Shown one piece after another: positions 53,035 to 63,975 of a stretch of DNA of 64,000 nt. Positions within the stretch are counted from its first letter, which is position 1; the number at the start of each line of letters is the position of its first letter. The stretch is from Calycina herbarum (lineage: Eukaryota; Ascomycota; Leotiomycetes; Helotiales; Pezizellaceae). Where the stretch lies: positions 496,001 to 560,000 of the forward strand of contig LLEY01000014.1 of NCBI GenBank assembly GCA_001414485.1. The letters are read 5' to 3'. Below the pieces are notes generated by a model. It did no database searches. It was not told the origin of the DNA and saw only the letters and a program-made list of their open reading frames with translations. The position numbers and the translations under genes were made by a program.

Positions 53035-55430
53035 GTTACTTTAAACTTATATTTTAAGAGCTTTAATTAAGAGTTTACTTTTATAAGTTATTATAAAACT
53101 TCTTTAATATATCTCTTATATTCTTCTTCTTTTTTTAAGAAGATTAAGATATTATCTAGGTAATAGATTACTATTACTCTTAGAAGATCTCTTAAAATAT
53201 TATTATTTTATCTCTAATATATAGTTAGTATATTATAAAGTTTAAATAGTATAACTTTATATTTATAAAAGCTTAATAGTAAGGTAAATACTATCTTCTA
53301 TTTATCTTTGACTTTTATTTATATAAGTTTATAAGTGTTTTATTAATCTAGTTTCGTAAATTATACTACTTTGTCTAACTTATCTTATAAGTATTAGCTA
53401 GGTAGTAGTAGATAAGCGTTCTTAACTATGATATAATTTACTTCTTAGTAATTAATATATACTCTTCTATCTAGGTTATCTTTTTTCTTAATAATAAGTA
53501 TATTTAAGGTAATTAGTAACTTAGATTTTCTAATATATCTCTTCTTAATACCTTCCTTTATATAACTTTCTATTCTTTATAAGCTTTTCTAGTTATATAA
53601 CTAAAGCTTCTACTTTAAGAGGTAATAACCCTCTTTTAATTTAAACTTATAATCTTATAAGCGATGTTCTAGTAAGACTCGTAAGTCTTCTAGGTTTTTA
53701 AACAAAGTCTTAAATTCTTTATACTACATAGGTATTTCGTTATTAGCTAGCTTACTAACCTATAGAGAACTCTAGGTAAGGTGTTCTAGCGTCTTAGAAG
53801 AGGTGGCGCTAACCTCGTTCTAGCCTTATAGTTATAATTACAAACCTATATAATTATATTAACTAAAGGTTATTTTCTAAGCCTTCTAGTTAATATCTAG
53901 ATTATGTTTTTAAATCTATAGTATACTAAGTATTACTTCCTTACTCTCTATTTTAATAATATTAAATTATATATCTAAGTAGTGCTCTTTGATAGTGATT
54001 CTTATTAGAATAGTTTACTAATTAATAATTCTATCTTAGTATATAACGTCTATTCTATTAACTACTCCTAAGTAGTATAGCCTTATATTTTTGATTAGAA
54101 CGTTTAGCTTCTTCTAAGCTACTAGGGAAAGGAAATTACCTGCTGTTCTAGAATTAATTAAGACTTAGAGTTCTTTTCCTCTTATCTTCGCTATTACTAT
54201 AAGTTGATTTTCTCTAGATATAGTGTTTAACTCTCTTATAGTAGTATAATTTTCTAGTTTAATATAATAAACCTTGAATCTTCTTTTACTACTGTCTCTC
54301 TTTTTAGATCTTAGGAAGAATATTACTTTTTTATTATTAGAAAAAGCTACTTTATATATTAAACTATCTTCTATAGTTCTCTTAGGTTCTAGAAGTGTTC
54401 TTATAAAACGTCTTTCTATAGACTAGTCTAATAATACTCGTGGTTTATACTAAACCTATTTAATAGTTGCTTTATATAATGTTTTAGTAGTCTATTTCTC
54501 ACCTTTTATAGGTTAGTAGAATTCCTAGATTAGGTTAGCCTAGAGGTCTACCTTAGTAACCTTGAATATTTACTAATCTTCTAATTCTTTAAATACTATT
54601 ATAACTTCTTTCTTAACTCTTAATATCTAATATTTCTTGTTAATTACTAATTTATAATCTTAACTAGGTAGGTAGGTAGTAATATCTAACTTTAGATATC
54701 TATTATATTTATTAAATCCCTCTAGGTAATACTACTACTATTTAGTAGTATTATTTTTTAAACTAGTAACTATTTATAGATCTCTCTTTTCTAGGTAGTT
54801 ATTTAGTATTGTCTATTCTAGTCCTAGTTCTTTAAACTTAATAGTTTCTCTACTATTAATAGAGCTAACTATAGTTACTTGATCCTAATTATTCCTTACT
54901 ATCTTATAGGTAGTTAAGATAGTAGAGTTGATTCCTTAAGTGGAATATAGGCTCTAAAAATCAGGTTTTTATCCTTCTATATATACTTATCTATTTCCTC
55001 TTTTAAAGGTTTTAATAAATACCTATATTTCCTCTTCTTTAGGTTTATATATTCTAGGATCTACCTTCGACGAGTTAGATTTTAACTCTAATAATTCTAA
55101 TAAACTTGTTAATAGTAGTGATTTATATTCTTTTTAAAGAGGCGATTTATAATCTATTTCTAACTATATATTATAATTTTCTTTAAGGAGTAGATCTCTA
55201 TTGTTATTAGTATCCTATACTCTACTAACTTATAACTCGGTTCCTTTGTTTAGCTATAAGTATATAGTGTCTGCTGTTATATCTATAGTGTCTATTTTAA
55301 TTTATATACTATATTCTTAGGCTTCGAGTTCCTTATCTATAAGTTTAATTTTATCGAGTAATACTACTTCTTTATAGACTATAGAGTTGATTCGTTCTTT
55401 CTTATTAGAGTCTTTCTTCTTACTATACTT
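53035..55430 (-). pseudogene. G2 pol remnant, part 2 (RT, protease region)
   Basis: Resumes G2 after G3. The RT active-site box is at 53151-53162 (YLDN again). It parallels G3 49.0-51.6 kb. Many stops; the right limit is approximate. Confidence 0.65.
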
Positions 55431-56345
55431 ATTTGCTCTATAGCTAGAGAGGCTATAGTTATAATATAAGTTCTACTTATGTTAACGATTTCGCTCCTCC
55501 TAGAAAAGTTCTTCTTTCTTTTAAAAGGTTTTCTTCTATATAGTGTTCACTTTCTTACTATGCCTAGTATAGAAGTACTTCTACTTTCCTAACTCTTAAC
55601 TCTTTTCCTTATATCTAGGGTTATTCTTTCTAAATTTATATAAGCGGTTATCTAACTAGATAACCTTCTTAATTATACTTATAATAGTTAAGAACTATAT
55701 ATTCTACTTAGCTATTTCCTTATAGATATATACCTTTAATCCTCTATAGAAGAGTTCTATAAGAGCAATAGTATTCTACTCTAATTTCGTTCTATGTTAT
55801 TAAAACTTATTAGTATAGTCTATTATAGAACTAGTTTAGTATAACTCTAAAAGCTTATATATAGCTGTTCGGATTACGTCGAAGTCTTTAAAGACTTTTC
55901 TAATAGTTGCTTTAAATTCTCTCTAAGATTTAAATATAATCTTAGTTAATTCTATCTTTCTATCTTTATTCTTATTCTTAAAGAAGTTCTCTAAATATAA
56001 CTAAGCCTATTCTAACGCTAATCCTCTAAGGTAGGAGATAGCGAAGATAGTTCGTAAGTTATAATTACCTTTGAATTTATTAGAATTAAAGTTAAAGTAG
56101 ATGTCTATTTAGAGAAGGAATAAGTCGAGTTTCTTTCGCTTCCTATAATACGTGTCTAGTATCTTAACTTTGATAGACTTAAGTACTTCGACCTTGTAAG
56201 GCTTAGGAGCGTCTAGTATACTAATATTATTGTCGTTCCTGGTTAGTTATATACTAGTAGGTGTTCTTCTAGTTATACTTCTAGATATTCCTACGACGTT
56301 GACTCGACTAGTATTTAGACTAGCTGCTACGGGGGTTACTAGGGC
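55431..56345 (-). pseudogene. G2 gag remnant
   Basis: Homologous to G3 gag (51.6-52.56 kb), including the zinc knuckle region near 55465. Stops throughout. The sequence before the LTR (gctatggcaactaaact) parallels the G3 gag start. Confidence 0.65.
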
Positions 56346-56379
56346 TATGGCAACTAAACTTCTATATAGGTGCTTAAAG

Positions 56380-56729
56380 TATAACGAAACTCAAATAAAC
56401 TAAACAAAGGTGACTAAGTCTCGAAGGTTAGTATATAAGTAAGAAGTACAGATACGCTAGGTTGTTTACTTAGAAGTAAACTCGTTACTTATATCAAAGA
56501 TATTAAATAAGATAATAAGATTAATAACTAAAGTTAAGTATAAAGCTCCTATCTAATAGTAGACGTGCTAGTATATATAGAACCTCTCGTACTACTTAGA
56601 TCCTAAAATACCTAAATACCTTTATATTACTAATTCTCTCCCGTGTTACCTTCTATTTCCTAGATATCGTGCCTTGTTCTATCAGAGCGCTGTCTAGACT
56701 ACTTACTACGTATAACGTGATTTGTAACA
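56380..56729 (-). repeat. G2 right LTR (5' LTR), with a 96-bp deletion
   Basis: 350 bp. Relative to the left LTR it lacks about 96 bp following cttagatcc (near 56606). Confidence 0.85.
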
Positions 56730-56734
56730 TTTAT

Positions 56735-58540
56735 CTAACTTATCTTATAAGTATTAGCTAGGTAGTAGCAGATAAGCGTCCTTAACTATAATATGATTTA
56801 CTTCTTAGTAATTAATATATACTCTTTCTTCTAGGTCGTTCTTTTTCTTAATAATAAGTATATTTAAGATAATTAGTAACTTAGATTTTCTAATATATCT
56901 TTTCTTAATACCTTCTCTTATATAACTTTCTATTCTTTATAGACTTTTCTAGTTATATAATCGAAGTTTCTATTTTAAGAGATAATAACTCTTTTTTAAT
57001 TTAATCTTATAATCTTATAAGCGATGTTCTAGTAAGGCTTATAAGTCTTCTAGGTTTTTAAACAAAGCTTTAAATTCTCTATACTATATAGGTATTTCGT
57101 TATTAGCTATTCTACTAACTTATAAAAGACCCTAGATAAGGTGTTCTAGTGTTTTAGAAGAGGTAGCGCTAACCTTGTTCTAGCTTTATAGTTATAATTA
57201 TAAACCTATATAATTATATTAACTAAAGGTTATTATTTAAGCCTTTTAGTTAATATCTAGATTATATTCTTAAATCTATAATATACTAAGTATTACTTCC
57301 TTACTTTCTATTTTAATAATATCGAATTATATATCTAAGTAGTATTCTTTAATATTAACTTTTATTAGAATAGTTTACTAATTAATAATCTTATCTTAGT
57401 AGATAATATCCGTTCTATTAACTACCTCTAAGTAGTACGGTTTTATATTCTTAATTAGAACGTTTAGCTTTTTTAAAGCTGTTAGAGAGAGGAAATTACT
57501 TATTACTCTAGAGTTAATTATAACTCGAAGTTCCTTCTCTTTTATCTTTATAGTTATAACTAACTGATTTTCTTTAGAAGTAGTATTTAGCTCTCTAATT
57601 ATTAGTTAGTAGAGTTCTCTTTATACTAACCCTGTTTCTTAGTCTATATTATATTTATTTATTTCCTAAAAGATTATACTAAATAACTTTCTACTTCTAG
57701 ATTCTTAAAATATTACTCTAACTTTTCTAACTAAAGCAACTATAGTATACTAGTCTTCTATTTCTAGTATAGCTTTCTTATTATTAGATAGCGTGCCTAA
57801 GAAACTAGGTTTTAGATATTCTATAAAATCGTTAGAACCCTACTATTACTATAAGCTGGTTTCCTCTTATAGATCTACGACTATCTATAAGTCTCCTATC
57901 TTAGGTAGACTAGATAGCTTATTAGATATTATCTATTCTAGTCTAGGTTTCTTAAATTCAATAGCCTCCCTTCTAATAATAGGCTTACTAATGTTACTCT
58001 ATCTTATTTATTCTAAACTATTTTATAAGTAGTTAAAATAGTAGAGTTAATTTCTTAAGTAGAATATAGGCTCTAAAAATCAGGTTTCTAGTTTTCTATA
58101 TATATCTATTTATTCTCTCTTTTAAAGGTTCTAATAAATACCTACGTCTTACCTTATTTAGGCTTATACGTTCTTAGATCTACTTCTAGTAAATCAGATT
58201 CTAATTCTAATAACTCTAATAAACTTATTAATAGTAGTAACTTATATTCTACTTAAATAGATAATTTATATTCTATTTCTAACTATATATTATAATATTC
58301 TTTAAGAAGTAGATTTCTACTATTATTAGTATCCTATACTTTACTAACTTATAGCTTAATTCCTTCGTTTAGCTATAGATATACAGCGTCTACTATTATA
58401 TCTAGAGTATTTATTTTAATCTATATACTATATTCTCTAGTCTTAAGTTCTTTGTCTATAAGTTTAATTTTTTCTAGTAAAGCTACTTCTTTTTAGATAA
58501 TAGTATTAGCTTACTTCTCTTTAGAGTCTTTCTTCTTACT
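56735..58540 (-). pseudogene. G1 pol remnant, part 2 (rest of RT, protease region)
   Basis: Resumes G1 after G2, in register with G3 from 49.34 kb rightwards (taacttatcttataagtatt). An apparent plus-strand 79-codon frame at 57793 lies here and is a by-product of TA conversion, not a gene. Confidence 0.65.
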
Positions 58541-59447
58541 ATACTTATTTACTTTATAGCTAGAGAGGCTATAGTTATAATATAAGTTCTACTTATATCA
58601 ACGATCTCGCTTCTTCTAGGAAAGCTCTCTCTTTTATAGGTTTCTACTCTAAGTTTCTTTCTTTAGAACCTAACGCTTCTAAGTAATATTAATTTCTATA
58701 GGATCTCTATAATTCTTTTTTCTATCTTTTCCTTATTAATATCTATAACTACCTTTCTTTTCTAGACTCTGCTTATAATTCCGATTATCGATCTTAATTA
58801 TATTATTAGTTAATTTATTAAATATGTCTAGGAAGTCGTCTTTAGCTAACTCGTTCTTAATACTATTCTTTAATCCTCTATAGTACTATTTATATAAAGC
58901 TTTATTATTCTAACTAAGATACATAGAGTATTACTAGAATATTAATATATACTTAGTAGTTAAACTCTTTTATTAGAGGCTATATAAAGCTTATACTACT
59001 TTTTTCTTTAAATCTATATCTACGAATACTTAGTTAATTTCTTTCTTAAATCTAGCGACGGTTAAGAATAATCTCTAAGTACTCTTACTTATAAGGTTTA
59101 ACACTTTTCTATTTAATGTTTTATTCTTTTAAAAATCTTCTAAATATAGTTCTATCTAGTTATATACTACTCTCTTAAGATAAGTAGTAAGCTATATAAC
59201 TTAATCTATTTTATAAGTAAACTATACTAAGTAAAAGTTTAAATATATTAAAGCTTTTATAATAAACTTAGTAAGTTTCTCTAAGAAGCTATTAAACGTT
59301 CTTAGTACTAGTAACTTCACTTCCTTTCTAAGAGTAGTAACTGGCGCTACCGGTATTATTAGTACTAGAGATAGTATAGAGGTAAAACCTAAGAATAGCG
59401 TAGTTTTTAATATTATATCAGTAGTACTTCTAAGTAGATACTTAAAG
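58541..59447 (-). pseudogene. G1 gag remnant
   Basis: The zinc knuckle region near 58585 parallels G2 and G3. The rest is the most diverged of the three gag copies and has no intact frame. Confidence 0.6.
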
Positions 59448-59909
59448 TATAATAAAACTTAAATAAACTAAATAAAGATAACTAAGTCTCGAAGGTTACT
59501 TAATAAGTAAGAAGTATAAACGCGATAGGTTGTTTACTTAGAAGTAAACTCGTTACTTATATTAAAGATATTAAATAAGATAATAAGATTAATAACTAAA
59601 GTTAAGTACGAAGATTCTATCTAATAACAGATATACTAGTCTTATATAGAACCTTCGTTCTCTATATACATCGCTTATATCGCTTATATCGCCTATATCG
59701 CTTACGATTAGAGCGATTAGATCGATTAGAGCGATCACGTTATATAATCACACGTGACTTCTAATAATATTACAATAGTAAGATCCTAAAACCCTTATAT
59801 ACCTTTTGTATTACTGATTTCCTTCTGTGTTATCTTTCTTTCCTAGATGTCGTATTTTATTCTATTAGAGCGCTGTCTAAACTACTTACTACTTTCGTAA
59901 TTCGTAATA
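59448..59909 (-). repeat. G1 right LTR (5' LTR in element orientation)
   Basis: 462 bp, tataataaaactt to gtaattcgtaata, exactly the length of the left LTR. The ends are TA/TA instead of TG/CA. Confidence 0.88.
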
Positions 59910-59949
59910 TCTATTCCTCTGCCTTCTTTTAAGCTAATACGTCCTATAT

Positions 59950-61440
59950 ATCCTCTATAGTAAGTATACCTCCTTAACGGACCCGAGTCTTTTTAGCCCT
60001 GCGGCGCTTACTAAGTACTTTATTTACTTTACGAAGAGTATAGACTTTAGCTAATAACAAAGTTATCTTATAAGCTAATAGCTCTATACTCTTTACTAAT
60101 ATAGCTATAGTCTTAAAAATAGAGGTTAGCGAGCTTTCTTAATAGCGTGAAATACGATTCTTAACTAAAGTTATTTATAAAAGAGCGTTAGTTAGGTTAC
60201 GAGAGATCTATAAGACCTAAGGGTTAGCGGCCGCAGAGAGAGGTCTAGTAGATATAGAAGTTCGTAATCAGATATCAAGCTTTAATATTATAGCCTAGGG
60301 ATTAAAAGGTACTAAGCTAGCTCCGTAGAATCTAGCCTAGGCGTTTTAAGTTATTATTAATTACTTATAAGCTATGTAAAAGACTAAAAAGAACTCGACC
60401 TTAGTAATATAGTTAATATAAGCTTTAATAAAAGTCTTAATTTAACGCTCGTATATATGTTTAAGAATACTAAAACATCTAACGTCGAGTAGCTAGGTTA
60501 AATAAGAGAAATAAGAAGATAGACAAAGAGTAATAATATTATTAGCTTTATAATACTCTTGAAATACAGCTAATTTATAACTCTTATATCTATCTAATAC
60601 TAGTATTCGATATAGCTCTTTCGCGTAACTACGAGTATATTTATCGAAGTATTATAACTATTCTAGGCCTGTCTTATTATCGGTCTATCTATTACTTATA
60701 GATTTAATAACTTAGTTATATAGAAGGCCGCTCTTAGTATACTAATTCGTAAGATAATTCTTCTTTTAAACTACTAAAAACGGAGGCACGTCTCGACTCT
60801 TACTATTAATATAAGTAATTACTATAGCTTATTCCCGATTACTAGGCTAAACTGTCTTATCTCTACTACGTCGATTAGCGCGAGTTATAACTATTACTAG
60901 GTAGATAATTCCTATTATAAACTCTATCTTATTAAAGTTATAAAAGTCGTAGTCTAAAACACTGTATTTTACTCTTATATTATCTATAAGTCGAAACTAC
61001 GTGTTAATAAGCTCTAGATCTTTATATAAGGCTCTTTAAAAGTCGTAAACACGATTAAAACACGTCTTTAATTCTAGTTAACGTTATACGAATCGATATA
61101 TCTAGAGCTTACTAACGCGTTTTCCTCTCTACGATTCGAGAATATAATTCGCTATATCTTCTATACTAGCTAGTTAGAGAGCAAATCCTCTTATATCTAG
61201 ATTAAGTATATATCGAACAAGTGTCTCCCTCTCTAAGTCGTTTAATTTATAATAATTAGGTTTAGTTTCGAGGTAATAGGTTTAGCTAGCTATTCTATGT
61301 CGAAGTGTTGTTTTAGAGACTTTGTAGATTTTTATAGTAGAGCGACGACTAAGTTTTTTAGATGTTTAAATAGCCTCGATAGCCAGGATAATTCGTACTT
61401 CTTAGGTTTAGATTTCTATAGTTAGTTATTAAGAAAATAC
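59950..61440 (-). pseudogene. P1 transposase pseudogene (pogo-type HTH and DDE domains)
   Basis: Minus-strand remnants: N-terminal helix-turn-helix sequence near 61.4 kb, Tc5-type DNA-binding region near 61.1-61.2 kb (TLVRYILNLDIRGFAL), and the DDE_1 catalytic domain near 60.65-60.97 kb (DYDFYNF, VITRANRRSRDKTV, then DVPPFLVV). The first catalytic Asp-Glu pair has decayed (FNKIEF where NFDETGF is expected). Numerous stops at Gln/Trp positions. Confidence 0.75.
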
Positions 61441-61469
61441 GTATTAAAGTTAGTAGATAGTAAAGTAGA

Positions 61470-61517
61470 GGAAAGTACGCTACTTAGTAATATACACTAC
61501 TTAGTAATAAACCACGT
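61470..61517 (-). repeat. P1 right terminal inverted repeat
   Basis: The reverse complement matches 32843-32890 except for transition differences (the subrepeats read attactaagta). It is followed by the TA duplication. Confidence 0.85.
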
Positions 61518-61519
61518 TA

Positions 61520-61939
61520 ATAATAATTATATTATATTAAGTAAGCTAATATATCGGATTTCTAATAATAACTAATAATATATTAATAATCGTTACTAAG
61601 CTATACTAAGTATTATAAGCTGAATATAATAAGGTTAATAGATAAGATAGTCTTATTATAAAGAGAATTAACTAAGAAGAGAAGTCTATTCTACGTACGA
61701 GGAAAGAGGTTTTATATATATAAGCTATATATAATTACCGGTTATTAGAACGTTATTAGAACCTCTTACGTCGAGGTTACGTAAAGTCACGTTTTATACG
61801 AAAGTCGATAGACCGAGTACTCTTCGAGTATAAACTGTTATATCTATTTTAGATATAGTATTAGTATAGATAGTTATTAACTTTATAAGATATTCTAAAA
61901 AGTCTATATACTTAATTTTATTTACTAAATTATTCTATA
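61520..61939. other. Unassigned RIP-altered DNA between P1 and P3
   Basis: 420 bp of TA-rich DNA with no LTR, TIR or readable protein. It is probably the older host repeat into which P1 and P3 inserted, or a decayed element. Confidence 0.5.
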
Positions 61940-62199
61940 ACGTAGTTTATTATTAAGTCGCTTATATTATTAAGTCGCTTACTTTTCCTTAGTATTAAAC
62001 TTTAAATATTAATAAATTAACTATAATATATTAAATTAACTAAAACTAATTAGAATCCGATAAACTAGATATATCTATAGCTTCTTAATAAGTTCGCGTA
62101 TTATAACTAGCTTTTCTATAAATTCTATAGTACTACTTAGACAATTACCTCTTTTTATAACTCCTCTCCGTCGTACGTACGTCGCGTCGTATCTGCTTA

Positions 62200-63510
62200 T
62201 CTACGTCCTTTTATAATATAATATTCTATATATCCTTTATAATAAGTATACTATCTTAATATATATAAGCCTTTTTAGCTCTACGACGCTTACTTAGAGC
62301 TTCGTTTACTACTCGAAGTATACGTATCTTCGTAGATAAAAGAGTTATTTTATAAGCTATTCTCTCTATACTCTTTACTAACGTAGTAACTGTCTTGAAA
62401 AGTAGAGTTAGTAAGCTTCCTTAGTAATAGATAATTCGATTTTAAACAAGAGTTATTTATAAAAGAGCTTTAGCTAGATTAGAAGAGATCTAGGAGACCT
62501 AAGAGTTAGTATTAGTAGTAGAGAGTCTAGAGAGTATTAGAGTTTATAACTTTATATTAAGCTTTGAAATTATAGCTTATAGGTTGAAAGATACTAAGCT
62601 AGCTTTATAAAATCTAGTCTAAGCGTTTTAGGCTATTATTAATTCCTTATATACTACTATAAAGACTAGAAAGAACTCTACCTTTATAATATAGTTAATA
62701 TAGACTTTAATAAACGTCTTAATCTACCGACTATATACTCGCTTTAAGATACTAAAGTATCTAATATCAAGTGGCTAGGTTAGATAGAATAAGTAGAGAG
62801 ATAGTCTAAGAGTTATAATATTATATATCTTATAGTATTCTTAGAACTTAGCTGATTAGTAACTCTTATATCTATTAAGAATAGGTATTCGATATAGCCT
62901 CTTTATATAAGTAGTAGTATATTTATTAAAGTATTTTAACTATTCTAGACCTGTCTTATTATTTGTCTATCTATTACTATTACAGCGCTGGTTTATAACC
63001 TAGAAGAATATATATAATAGTATATAATAATATATAACCTCGGTAATTACCTCGGGATATATAGATCTATAACAAGAGCTATAATAAGAGCTATAGCGAG
63101 ATCTTAGCTTCTTTATAGCTATAACAAAAGCTATAACGAGATCTTAGCTATACGTACTTCTAGCTCTTTATAGCTCGTATAAGATTTCAGCTTCTTATAG
63201 CTTATACTTACTTAGTAACCTCTTTTCCCTAGGTATATAACCTGTATTACCTTCGTAGATAGAACTATAGCTTTAAATTCTCGTATTTATATATATATAC
63301 TCTTATATCTTTGCTTTTAGTTATAGTTCGTAATAATTACTTATTAGTTTAATAACCTAGTTAGGTAGAAGGCCGCCGTCGGTATACTAGTTTATAAGAT
63401 AATTCTTCTTTTAAACTACTAAAAATAAAGAAACACTCTAGTCTTTACTATTAATATAAGTAATAGCTATAGCCTATTCTCTATTCTCTAGCTAAACTGC
63501 TTTACCTCTA
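62200..63510 (-). pseudogene. P3 transposase pseudogene, partial
   Basis: Minus-strand remnant aligned with the P1 transposase C-terminal and DDE regions. It is split by the 358-bp insertion and ends at G4. No open frame survives. Confidence 0.65.
62978..63335 (-). mobile_element. Solo-LTR-like insertion (358 bp) related to the LTR ends of B
   Basis: Starts tattacagcgctgg and ends tagttcgtaata, flanked by a perfect 5-bp duplication ATTAC (62973-62977 and 63336-63340). Read on the minus strand, the first 80 bp match the start of the B LTR and the last 20 bp match its end. The middle is different and contains a repeated block (gctataacgagatcttagct). The P1 copy near 60.7 kb shows the empty site. 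Confidence 0.82.
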
Positions 63511-63975
63511 TATAACGAAACTTAAACGAACTAAACAAAGATAACTAAGTCTCGAAGGTTAGTATATAAGTAAGAAGTATAGATACGCTAGATTGTTTAC
63601 TTAGAAGTAAACTCGTTACTTATATTAAAGATATTAAATAAGATAATAAGATTAATAACTAAAGTTAAGTACGAAGCTTCTATCTAATAGCAGACGTACT
63701 AGTCTTATATAGAACCTTCGTTCTCTAAGTATATTACTTTTATCGCTTATATCACTCGCGTCGCTCGCGATTACAACGATTAGAGCGATATAAACGATCA
63801 CGTTATATAACTACACGTGACTTCTAATAGTCTTATAATAGTAAGATTCTAAAACTCTTAAATACCTTTTTATATTACTAATTTCCTTCTATATTACCTT
63901 CCTTTCTTAGATATTATATCTTATTCTATTAGAGCGCTGTCTAGACTACTTACTATATAGCTGTGATTTATAATA
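63511..63975 (-). repeat. G4 left LTR, element runs off the window
   Basis: 465 bp, tataacgaaactt to gatttataata, then the start of the internal region (ctatcctcttcttagac) up to 64000. The U3-type part is closest to G1 (aaccttcgttctct). It interrupts P3 at acctcta. Confidence 0.85.

Larger units (their letters stand above)
41393..56729 (-). mobile_element. G2: chromodomain Ty3/Gypsy retrotransposon inserted into the RT of G1
   Basis: Left LTR 41393-41838 and right LTR 56380-56729; flanks TTTAC (41388-41392) and TTTAT (56730-56734), a 5-bp duplication altered by one C-to-T change. Intact homologous sequence at 49.33 kb (G3) shows the unoccupied site. Own DNA is about 6.9 kb. Minus orientation. 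It is interrupted by P2 and G3. Confidence 0.87.
33101..59909 (-). mobile_element. G1: chromodomain Ty3/Gypsy retrotransposon, itself a host for B and G2
   Basis: Two LTRs of exactly 462 bp (33101-33562 and 59448-59909) bound the element. The flanking 5-bp duplications are CCTGT (33096-33100) and TCTAT (59910-59914), which differ only by C-to-T and G-to-A changes. Own DNA without insertions is about 6.8 kb. The coding strand is minus: gag at the right next to the 5' LTR, pol leftwards. A purine-rich tract (read on minus as aagaagggg) abuts the left, 3' LTR. All reading frames are destroyed by RIP-type stops. Confidence 0.88.
32843..61517 (-). mobile_element. P1: pogo/Fot-type DNA transposon, split by nested retrotransposons
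   Basis: The ends are 32843 (acgtggtttatcaccgag) and 61517 (reverse complement of the same, with C-to-T type changes), flanked by a TA duplication (32841-32842 and 61518-61519). The transposon's own DNA is only 32843-33100 and 59915-61517, about 1.86 kb, the normal length for Fot1/pogo elements. Everything between is insertion G1 with its nested contents. The minus-strand transposase is decayed. It is the oldest layer of the nest and heavily RIP-mutated. Confidence 0.88.

Noticed and set aside
57793..58032. 79-codon plus-strand frame
   Set aside because: Antisense shadow within RIP-altered G1 pol/protease DNA; stops are removed by chance and homologous positions in G2 and G3 are not open.
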